Source: Haemonchus contortus
Taxonomy: Eukaryota; Nematoda; Chromadorea; Rhabditida; Trichostrongylidae
NCBI GenBank assembly: GCA_000469685.2
Contig: LS997566.1
Location: 40,340,420-40,404,419 of the forward strand
DNA: 64,000 nt
Direction: 5' to 3'
A program made the position numbers and the translations under genes. Each line of letters opens with the position of its first letter. The stretch's first letter is position 1. The notes below the pieces were generated by a model that was not told the origin of the DNA, ran no database searches, and saw nothing but the letters and a program-made list of their open reading frames with translations. This document shows, piece after piece, positions 12,501-24,500 of this stretch.

Positions 12501-15500
12501 CGTTGGATTCACTACTTCCACATTACCGCTTGTTTTTATGAGGTTTCGACTAAGCTGAATTGCATACGCAGCTTGAGAGGGGTTATTTTGTTTGTGTTCC
12601 TAAAAAAAGGTAAATATATGAAGTAAGTACTCAAGCAGTGCTGATTTGTAGAAAGTAAGCAAGGGAAGTAGAGTAACAGAACTTGCACCCACTCTCGAAC
12701 TTGATCTAAAACAAAGATTTTTCAGCACGTGCACAGGAATGGCACAGCATTTCCACGATGAAACTATATGTCTAGGACAGTGCATGAAACGATGCGGTCC
12801 AACTAATGTATCCAAGAGCGTTGACTATTTCAGTGTACGTTTTTTAGTAGTAATCAAAAAGCTCGATATTCGCTGTCTGAAAAAATCCACTTGGTGAGTG
12901 TTAGTGGAGTAGAACCTGCTGACCTTCTTAAAGCACTCCCTCGCTGCTCCTCTGAGGTTCTACTGCTGCTGCTCCCTTCCCTCACCCGCTTCCTCTATGT
13001 AGCACATAGTCTTTTCTGTTAGTTGAACTCTGAGAATCAATAAAATACTCTTCAAACAATGTAGTTCTTAGGAAGGAGTTTGAAGAACACTGACTTTCAC
13101 CGTTGAAGTTTATCAGCAGTTTTTTGACTAAAGCTGGAAGAAATCGGCCTTTTTGTTAATTTGGTTTTTCAGTGCTGTAGGTGCGTGATCCGATTAGGCG
13201 AATGCGATATTGGGAAATGTGGAGGTCTGTCAAAACTTTCTGATGCTAATTCCTGTATGAAACCGTAAAAAAATACGATCAGAACTAAATTTGCAAACAA
13301 CCAAGGACATTAGGAAGCAGTTTGAGAGAATCTGATCCATTAGAGAATAAGGTATCTCTCGAGGTTGTTTGATAGTAGAAAATGGAAAAGAAAAAGAAGT
13401 AATCAACAGTGCAATCCTGACGACAATTGTTAAACCCACGAGTTTTGAAGCTGGGAAACTACTCCCAGAAAATCACAAATCATCCTCTGATTTCCCATTA
13501 ACCTGCTCTTCTGAATACCAATGCATTTTAAAAAGGCATTCTTAACACGTTGACGACAGTGTCGCGCAATGGTGCGCGACGGTGCATACTTCAATTAAAG
13601 TGTGTGTGCTCGTTCCGTTTTTTGCGCAGATTTTCAGTTTAGGCTTATAATTATCCAAAATAACACCAGCCACCCAATAAATTAATTGCAAGACTAATAA
13701 TACAAATACAAGACAATATCAATCGCAGGAGCCATATCGTCGACGTTTAAACCACCTGCAGCATCATCGCCGCTGTGGTTAAAACTTCCGTGAAGTCTTC
13801 GATTTCAATATTCAGAACACTCATGATGACAAAAATAGTCGCAAGGATAATAATACTCTCACATATCCTATTTATATACCCCTAATTCAAATTAGTCACC
13901 GCCAAACTTGAAATTGCCCCGAGTAGCCGCAAATCTTGGGCAAAATTTGAATACTGCTGGAAGGTTTGCGGATTTCGAATATTTTTGAGTGTAATCACTC
14001 ATTTTTTTCGAGAGATAACAAATTTCCAAGAAAGAAACTGTCTCGTCCCACGGGACAGACACGAAAAAATTGGCTCGTCGTCAACGTGTTAAGAAAACTT
14101 ATTCCTTTTCGTATTTCAAAAGAAGCTGCGAAAGACAAAGTTTTGAAATACGAAAAGGAATAAGTTTTCTTAAGAATGCCTTTTTAAAACTTCACACTGA
14201 GGCTGAGCAAAGAGCTTCATCTTCATTAGCACTGCTTCCAATACAAAAAACGGTTGGCGGAACTTCTCCCCGATTTCCCACGTTTGCTTTTTGCCGATGC
14301 AGCAAACCTTTCTAATTTGTGTCGCGGCTTCAAACTGCACTTACCGTACTCAGCCCACCTCCCCGCCAATCGATTGGACACTGCTTTTCTTTGATTGCCT
14401 TCTTTTTTTGACTGGTCCTTTGAAGCTTAACAGTAGCTGGTAAATAAATAAACACAATAACCAACAAACATGCAATAGTGCGCTCCTTCTCTTATTATCA
14501 GCATTAGAGGCCGCATTGGGATTGGAGGAAGTGACAAGCAACTGTAAATAATCAAAGGACTCCCCAACTTACAGATTGTGTGCTCCAATTTTGTTTTAGC
14601 GATTCGCCGCGTGTGAGGCAAGCGCGACACGATATTCGGAGAGAAGATGCCGCACCCGAAAAACACTCCGCCATGGACGCAATAGTCTGACGCAAAATAA
14701 ATAGGCCTAAGACCAAACAAGTAAATAAATGAGTAACACAGGATCGTGCAAGTGGTGAAAGGGCGTCGAGTAATTTTAACATCTACAGCTATTATAGTGG
14801 TGCAGGAATGGGTTCTGACCCTACAGAAGAACCCTACTCTGAGTTTCCTTTTTTACATACTCTGAGTTTCCTTTTTTACATACATCCTCTACTTTCTCTA
14901 TGGATAGTAATGGCCGCAAATCGAAATCAATCACAATCAATTAATTGAGTTCACCGTGATAAAGACGAAATCAATCTTGCTACATATGTACTAGTACTCG
15001 TACCAGTAAGATCGAGAGGATCACGCCAGCCTCTCCTCTTGTTCGAATTGAAATAATCTACCGCCTGCACCCATTTCATATTTGGACCCTGTGGTTCAGG
15101 GAAACGGCTGTTTATGATTCTCAGCCAAACGCTCCCACACCCCGCACACCCCGACATATTTCGTGCAACCTCCCATCCCCCCTTTCGAAGTGAGCGGAGC
15201 CTTGTTTGCCCCCTTTTCACACACGTTACGCCCCCATCCTTAGATCTACATACTACCCCCTCTGCGTGGATTCCAGCTCAAGTATTACTACCACCTTCAT
15301 CAGTGTGCTAATCCTCCCGCCTGTACTCCCACTAAATTTGAATGGTCTAGGAGCAAACTAAAAATTTGAGCCTCCGTCGTCCCTGTGGACGGAGTCAAGT
15401 TCTGCAGATCACCATAAGTGTTCCTATCCTGCTGCCTGTATTCCTTCCAATTTAAAAGTTTCAGGACAAAACTAATAATATTCCATCTCTGTTGGCGTAG

Positions 15501-18500
15501 TCTGGTCCTACCACCTACCATACGTGTTTCAATGCCGCCTGTACCCCTCCAAACTTGAACGCTATAGGTACACGGAAACTGAGGTATGGTTTCACGGTCC
15601 ATCACTTACTTCGCACATGCCCCGACCCTGTATACGGAGTCCAGTCCCCCCGCACCAAAGTGTTCCCATCCTAGCGCTTGCACTTCCACCAAGTCTAGTT
15701 CCAAACTAACAATTTTAACTCAAGCCCTGCTATCAGCGGGCGGAGCCTAGTCCTGCCACGTACCATTAGTGCTCCCACGCCGCCTGTACTTCTTCCAGAT
15801 TTAGACACCATAGGTATAAGAGAATTTATGAACTTACATCAGAACATTCACTCCGGGCACGCCCGCCCCTTTGCATGGAGTCTAGTCCTGCCAAAAGCCT
15901 ACCGCCTGTACTCCTACCAACTTTGAACACTCTAGGTATAAGGTAGCAGGAGTCATGGATTTGCGGTCAAACACGCACATATATACACAAAATATTTGCT
16001 GCTTGTTTATATATTACTAGTCGGGCCGCCCGGCTAACGCCAGGCTTCCCTCCTTCTTAAGGGGTCGCCCGGCTTCGCCGAGCGTTTTTCCTTCTTGTAA
16101 GAAGTTTGTTATGAGTAAATAACACTTTGGATTCTCCTTTTCCTTTGAAAGCTCTACACCTTCAGTATTAGCTCTGAATTGGAAGTGATTTTTTTGTATT
16201 ACAATTAATTATATACTAATTAGAATTTCGATTCATTGCTCTTAATCTCGAAATTGTGTCAGATAGATGGCTTAACTGATTGACAACCAAGGTCTTCAAT
16301 GGTACCCAGAAATGGATAATAACGCCTATCACAGATGTCGTTATCAACGGAACATTTTCTCCAAGGATTTTTCATCAATTGGAAATCCCGAATCCTTAGC
16401 GGTCAGATGAGTTTAGTCACAAATGATATGCTACAAAACAAAAAGGAATCGCGATACTTCATTGTGTCAGAAAGCATACTGCGTAACGGTCGTAGTTTAA
16501 TAGCGATAAATGAACAAATTCTCATTTCGTAATGGAGAAATGTCATTGATCAGTCGCTATTATAGCATTTACAGCCTTAAAGAGGCAGTGTTTGATCATA
16601 AATACCCTTTTGCTATTTAATCCCTTATCAGTCCTCATCAGTTGTTATCAGATCCTGTCACAGAGAACCTACGACCACGTCACATCCTACATTGCCGTCA
16701 TTGAAAAGGTTCCACTGTTGACACGAAGGGGCTTGCTCGCTTGTTATTATCTGTCCTTATCACTGATTAACTTCGGTCCCTTCACCTCTTGCACTATCTA
16801 CTGGAATGCTCAGTTGTTGGTATTAAAGACGTTGTAGATTTACTTCCTCTCGCCTACTATCAGTTTCTATCAGCCTCTAACAGTTTTGCGAAGTGCCAAA
16901 GCTCTGCCGTTAACAGGAAGTAAGTAACGGTTCCTGTGCCTCTCGCTTTTCTAGGCTCTTGATCAACCCCTTTCAATTGTTATCTTATCACCTACCATCA
17001 GTGTTCCTATCTTGCTTCCTGTACTCCTACCAAGTTTCAATGCAATAGGCCCACGTAAACAGGAGTTATGAACTTGCGACCGATAACTTCTAACGCGCAC
17101 GCCCCGCCCCCTGTAGGCGAAGTTCGACCTCGCCGCCTGCCATAAGTGTTCCCATGCTGCCCTCTGTACTTCTACCAATTTTGAACGCTTTGGGTCCATT
17201 GGAACAGGACTTACAAATTTGCGACCTGGAATTTCTACCGCGCACGCCCCGCCCCCTGTGAGCGGAATCCCGTGGTATCACCCGCCGTAAGTGTTCACAT
17301 GCTTCCCCTGTACTCCTGCCAAATCTGACCTTTCTAGGTCCACGGGGACATTAGTTATGAATTTGCGGCCCAAAGTTTCTAACGCGCACGCCGCGCTCCC
17401 TGTGCACGGATTCCGGTCCTGCCACTTACCATAGGTGCTCCCATCCTGCCCCGTGTACTCCTACCAAATTTGAGCTTTCTAAGTTCACGGGAACAGGAGT
17501 TATGAATTTCCGGTCAAACACACGCACCGACACACACACACACACACAAACACACAAACACATCGACACACCAACAGACACACTTAGCGAATTATATAAA
17601 GTAGGATACGGATTATAAAACATATTATTATGTATTATAAATATGTATAAAACATATTATTATGTATTATAAATATACACACATATATACAGTAGTGCTC
17701 AAAAGTACTCGGCCAAATGCTTTTTCAGTCGTACTTTTCAGTCGTAACTCCTTTCCTACTAGATCTAATCATGCGAAATTTCAGTATGCGTAGCATGGGT
17801 GTAGCGAAAGTATTATATTTGCCATTGAAATCAAAACCAACTGGTAATACAAAAACTGGTGCTGTTAAAATTTCATTCTTTTTCGCAATATCCAAAGTGT
17901 ACGAGCGGTACTGCCGAGCACAGTAGAGGAGGAAAAGGTGCCATAAGGTGCGAATAACTGCAGACGTCTCAGACTTGCTTTCAACATAATCTACAAACGC
18001 CTTTCCTATAGCTATGTGAGCCTTGCTGCACTGCAGTCAAATAGTGTCGGATGGTGTGAAATATGCTTCAGTTAAACATATCAAAATTTCATACGATTTG
18101 CTCCACTGAGAAAAAAGTCACGGCCTGAAGCGTTTGGGCAAATACTTATGAACGCTACTGTATCCTACTTTATATAATTCGCTAAGTGTGTCTGTTGGTG
18201 TGTCGGTGTGTTTGTGTGTGTGTGTTTGTTTGTGTGTGTGTGTCGGTGTGTGTCTGACCGGAAATTCACACTCGTGTCCGTGTGGACCTAGAGCGTTCAA
18301 ATTTGCTAAGAATAAGAGGAGCAGGATGAGAACACCTATGGTGAGTGGCAGGACCGGACTCCGTCCACAGGGAGCGCGGCGTGCGCGTTAAAAATTTTGG
18401 GCCGCAAATTTATAAGTCCTGTTCCCGTGGACCTAGAGCGTTCAAACTTGGTAGGAAGCAGGCGGCAGTATGGGAACACTTATGGTGAGTGGCAGGACCG

Positions 18501-21500
18501 GACTCCGCCCCAAGGGACGCGGTTTTCGCGAAATAAATGAGTGGAAATCCATAACTCCTGATCCCGTGGACTTGGAGAGCAAAATCAATAGGAAGTGGCA
18601 GGATGGGAACACTAGCAATAGAAGGGGCCTTACAAAAGAATTCCACTCACCAACTGAATCCTAGCGCCTTTGCTATTTACAATCTAGCTTTGACTTTTTG
18701 GTATGTTTCATTCGACAAGAAGGGTAAGTGGTGTGATTATAAGGAGATGAATTTGGTTCACTTCTTGCTATTAGATTACGACTGCTACCCAGCGGAGTTC
18801 GCGGTCGAGGGAAGGATCACAGTTTCCTTTGCTTTGATATCATTCTTAGCAAAATTTATCCAACCGCCAATAATGTTGGATTCACATTTAATGATGTATC
18901 CGTAGAGGAAAGAAGCTGCTTTTTCAAAGATATTTGATAGTCTGTACTTTCGCTCAGCTAAACAGCGAAATGTCCTAGAAGATCAAGGCAAAAATTCCAT
19001 TAATTCGATGTTTTTCGGGCGAGGTCTCTTTGCTCCTAGAAAGAAGAGAGCCCTTGATATCATTGAGGAACATTGATGGTAGCTAACATAGTAGCTTCAG
19101 CCGCGATGAAGTGTCTGAATAATTTTTTCCTCTGAATAATCGCCTTTGTGATATTGTACGATGTTCTATTCGGACACAGCGAAGATGGCTTACAGAAAAA
19201 TCGCGTCCAATTAGGAGCTAATACTGAGGGTGTAGAGCTTTCAAAGAAAAAGGAGAATCCGAAGTGTTATTTACGCATAGCGAATTTCTCACAGGAAGGA
19301 GGAGCGCCCGGCGTAGCAGGACGAACCCATAAGAAGGGGGAAGCCCGGCGTTACCCGGGCGCCCCGACTGGTACATTATATATAGTAGGATAAGAGCTAG
19401 TTATTGCAACATTGTAGCACCTTTCAACCTATTTCTAACTGTTGCCGTACAGATTTACGACAGTGTTTTCTTCCAAAAAGCATTCCAAGTACATTCCCAT
19501 ACGCAGTTTATAGTAAATTTTCAGGGTGGCTGAACGATACCGACTTCGTTCTCTTTGTGTCGTTAATCCGTAACTGTAGGAACACCCAACTTGCCTATGC
19601 TGCTCATTGCATGAGCGATATAGTCACCAACAGGCGAGCCTTTCACACTTGAATTCACTGAGCTGTTCGAAAAGAGGGAAGAAATTCTGCTGAGAGCATC
19701 CTAAGAGTTTAAACATTCAACTATTTGAAATAACCGCTGAAAATCGAAAACTTACAAACTACGCAACAAGCGCTCTCTTGCCATCTTGGTTTTTGTGCTT
19801 ATGCGCCTATGGCATGCCGCACTCGTTTTATTCTCTGCATCCTAAAATTACGTTGCATTGAATAATTTCAGCCTTTGACCCAAAATACGGTTTGGTGGCT
19901 AGCCTTACAGAGTCAGATTGATGATTAGCTCGGGAAATTTAAGATAGTCTCCTTATCAATAGATGCAAAGAGGGTACCTTGAAATGCGTCTCGCCTCTTG
20001 ATTCCACGGTGCGAGGTCGGAGCGATGTTTAACCCTTTCACGACAATGGCATCCACAGGTGGGATATTGGCCCGTAATTTTGGGTGCCACCATACTTTCT
20101 TGTTTTTTACCAATTGCTGAATTCAGTGAGCTAGTGAAAGGATTTTCTCCTGGCACAGTGCCACCCACCGGTAGGTGCTCGCGAAAGTCGCGCGCGGAAA
20201 AAGGGGAGCGTGGCTCCATAGGCGCGTCGCGTTGAAATCCGCATTGTCGTCGAAGGGTTAAGGCATTACGTTCGAGTCTTCTTAGGTGTGAAGAATCTTT
20301 GATTCGACACATTAATCTGGGGTGTGGTGTAACATCGACGTGTACTCGATCTCCAAGAAATTGTCACCCCATTTGCATATCTTACGCAAGTCGTAAAAGT
20401 CTACATTCAACTAGTTTGCAGTAGAGTAACTTTTGCGAAGACAAGATGCGGTATGATACGACTTCGATCTTATTACACTAGTAGAGTACGGTAGTTTTTA
20501 AAAGCTTCTGTGAGCAGCTCGAAACTTTCAGACATATTAAGATTTAGCCCCTGAGTACAAGAAAACCTCTCGGGAAGTAACAAATGACTCGTTCGATAAA
20601 TTCAGGCCAACAGCTGGTTTCATGAACATTTGCCCGGAAATTTTTTTGAAGACGAAAGCAAATAAATTGGAGCGATGGAAATCCTTCATCAAGCACGAAC
20701 TCATTCATGCACTAGTGTTCTCGCAACCGCTTTTTAGCAATTTTCCACGAGTTGGAAGAAGAAAGCCTCAATGGTGCGAGTAATTTCTACATAAAAATAG
20801 TTATAGGTCACATTCAAAAGTTGCGGCTCACGCGGTTCATAAATCTCAGTTACAGTCACACCGATAATCTACGAGCATGTCAGCCTTTGCTACACCTTGC
20901 TTGCATGACGTTGGTTATTCTTTGTAGCAGGGGAAGCTCTCCGAAGGTACATTTGTGTTGGAATATTTTTGCACTGTGATTCAACCGCTTAGAGCTAGTA
21001 ATGATATCGCCAGATTGCCTTTCTTCATGGTTGTCTCAGAGGGCTTTATCATAACTATGAAAAAAGCTGTTTCGGGAATTGTATCAATCTCCCATTATCC
21101 GATTCGTTACATGTAATAAATAGCCCACTGATCTTTCATCAACTTTTTTTCCTTACACGACGGAAACAAATACGAGTCAAAGACATGCAAAGACGTCTGA
21201 TGATTCGTGAGGAAAGAAAAGTCGCGGCACGCTTGCTTAGTCTAATCCGTTGCGTTCTGCTTGTCAAGCGAAATTATTCTACATTGTTTTCGAGCTATAA
21301 ATACGAATGATGTGAAATGGTAAACAGGGATACGCCCCAAATAAAGGATAAAGTTTCCGGGCGTTATCAATCACGTATGAGAAATGCGCCCCCGCAATAG
21401 GCTTCCATTCAGAAGCGTAGTGGCCTATTGTATGAATACGTGGCGTAACCATGGCTTGCGGTTTCCCGCCGATGCACAAGTCAGTGCTCTTATTCTCTCA

Positions 21501-24500
21501 GACGAGGCTCGTACCAATCAATCGACCCGCGGACGGGCGTATACCGACTCGGAATTTGAACCGGTGTTTATCCGAGTGTGATAGTGCGCCACTTCCCATT
21601 GCACCACCTCCGCCCATTTTTTCAGCAGCCCTCTTGATCTTCTTCCTTCTGTGAGCAGGTGATCCGGAGATTTCAAAACGTACACTTGGAATAATTTTTA
21701 TCGCAGCATTTTTTTGCACATGTTTCTGTGAATATGTTGTGATTAGTACCAGTACCTTTCCCAGCCGAAATTAAGCGATGTTGCTCTGATGACACAGATC
21801 ACAGCCCATTCCATTGTGGATGGAGGACAAGGGCTACGACTAGTGGAGTGACCTTCCTAAATGGTTTCGGCACTCGTCGTAGTGAAACGTAAGCGTATTC
21901 TGAGATCTGAACATTTCTTCCATCTGAACACAGGCTCGTCAGTGAAAAAAAGTTTCACATGTACATGGAGCACTACATCTGCTTTTTTGTACGTAGTTCT
22001 TTTCGTCGAAAAGCTCATGTAGCTTTCGGAATCATCTCGATACAACTGTATGTGCTCGAGAATGACTCCTCCATCAAAGTAATAAATACATTCGATTCGG
22101 TAGCTGTTTTCGTCAGAATTCTGTAGGTTTCGCCACGCAACTATTACCCAACAAATAACCTCAAAGAAATGACATTGCAAGAAACGTCGAAAGAAATTCA
22201 TCGCAAACTAAGGATCCAACAAGGCAAGCGAAGACAGCTGCTGGATGAAGGTGGAACTCCAGTGTCTTCTGAAATTGACTAATTGTGTAGCAAAGCAGAT
22301 ATGGAGTTATGAAAGCTGTGAGTATATCGTGTACACAATATAAAGGGTAGAAGGTCTCATAAGGTTGGCGACATACGGGCAAAATTCCAGTCTTGGACGG
22401 GACTCGAACCCGTACTTGTGCTTCCGAGCACCGAGCTCTATCCCTTACTCTACCAAGACCACGCTTGCCCTCGCCTCCATAATGGCTTATACATGTATGC
22501 CATAGCTTATAGCGCTCACACGTACAAGTGTTGAGCGGGTCGGCCAATATCAGCACAAAACTGTTAAGCTGCGAGCTTTACATGGAGCAGTAAGGGGTGG
22601 AGCACGGTGCCCGGAAAGCACAAGACAGACTCGAGCCCTGTCCGAGACTGAATTTTGTCCATTATTGCCAACCTTCTGAGACTTTCGCAACGCGTACTGC
22701 GGCGATAAAACAGCATTTATCAAAAACATAAGTCAAAATAAAGCGGAATTCGAAAATTGCCGAAACGAGTGAACTGGATTATCGCGTAAAGTTGTTAACA
22801 TATTTCTGACGCACCCTTCTTAAACACAGACTTCTCTAGGTTATCTAATTCAATGGCCTCATTCTTGCACGATATTGCGTAATTACAACGAAAAAAAGAG
22901 ATCGAGCACAGGCTCCTCAGGTCTCGTCAGAATTGAGCGCTGCAGCGGCAAGCTTTGAATGCGACCTAATATGATTGAGCCGAAGATACTGGAACAATAA
23001 GAAGCCTCTCTTATTAACAGGGACGGATTGTCAGTTGTCCCTATCCCTAATGTAATCCGTCGTGTCACGCGCCTTGATTGGGAAACTTCAAAAGGGCCGG
23101 TGAGCAAAAACACACAGTTCCTACAACACAATATACTTTTACTACTCCTTTAAGAGCAAAGGGGACAGCTCTGTTCCCCCGAAATGAAAGTAAGAAAATC
23201 TGACGAAATGTGATTCTAGGTGAAGCATGATGTTCACATGATAGTGACACCAAAGGTCACAGAAGAAGCTCGACGGCACTTCAACTGTTCAACCTTGGAG
23301 GGAGCAGAACTTGAAAATCAGGGTGGTCCGAGAGCGCCTGGCAATCATTGGGAGAAACGTGTCTTCGAGGTGCGAATTCGGTTCTACTCAGAAACGTCCT
23401 TTAAATTCCGAGCTGATGAGAGCAAGGAGGGTAATAGGCAAACTAACGGGAAGAGAATAACATTCCGAATATGCTGACAGATACTGGCTCAGTAATTGCT
23501 CGAGTGACAGAGTACTTGCGCCGAACAGGTGGACACCTTCAACAATAAGACCTGCGCGAGCTGCTGCATTGAGTAGTTTTCGATTATTTTCTGGAAGTGG
23601 TGAGGGAAGTGGGAAAGGCGATTTAGAAACGCATATGAGCTTAGGTTTGCTTATTCGGATAAACATTCAAGCATCCTACTTATATAATCGACTAAGTGTG
23701 TCTGTTGGTGTGTTTGTGTGTATGTGTGTGTTTGTGTGTGTGTTTGTCTGACCGGAAATTCATAACTCCTGTCCCACTGAACCTAGAACATTCAATTTTG
23801 GAAGAGAGATAGGGGGCAGGATGGGAACACTGATGGCAGGTGATAGGAAGTGACAACTAACGATAGGAACTGATAAGGAGCCTTAAAAGGCAAAGGCCTA
23901 AGGATCCGTAACTACTTTCGCATTAGCGGTGAAGCTTTGGCACTTTATCAGATGGTGTAGGATGTGAAGGGACCGCAAATGTTTGACGACAGGTATTGAT
24001 AACAACTGATAGGGACTGATAAGAAACCATAGAAGGCGAGAGCCACCAGATCGGTAACGCACTTTCTGTCAATAATGGAAACTTGGAATTTTAATAGGGT
24101 AAATAAGATGTGACAGGATCGTAGGTAATCGGTGACAGGATCAAGAACGGTTGGTGCCAGGCCAGGAGCTGATAAAACTGATAAGGGCTAATGAAAATCC
24201 TCGAAAGCGTAGTGCCACTATAATAATGACATTAATAGCGGAGCCTTGACAGCTTGGCGTGTGATGTAGACTATAGTGGGATCGTAGACGGCCTGTGGTA
24301 GAGACTGATAATAGCTGATAGCGACTGATAAGGGCACTTACCAACTGAATTTAACTCCTGTGATATTTATGATGTATTTATGATTACGACCATAATATAG
24401 ATTACGACCGCTACCCAGCAAGGTTTGTAACTCGGTGAAAGATCGAGGTTACTTAATGTTTTGATATCATTTAAAGCTCATCCGACCGCCAATAATTTGG

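Noticed and set aside
15300..17281. Pro/Arg-rich open frames in the 15-17 kb and 48-49 kb regions
   Set aside because: They are frames of the GC-richer 144-bp Helitron units, not proteins; they recur wherever the units do.
17519..17585. (CA)n tract as an independent microsatellite locus
   Set aside because: It is the conserved 5' part of the Helitron, present in all copies.
22393..22462. Functional tRNA gene on the minus strand
   Set aside because: Acceptor and T arms are perfect, but the anticodon arm cannot give a 5-bp stem with a 7-nt loop, and the downstream tail matches a second SINE-like copy.
23220..23477. Long frame running past exon 9 of gene A as a single coding unit
   Set aside because: M8 similarity stops exactly at the GTGCGA donor and resumes at 25315, as in gene B.
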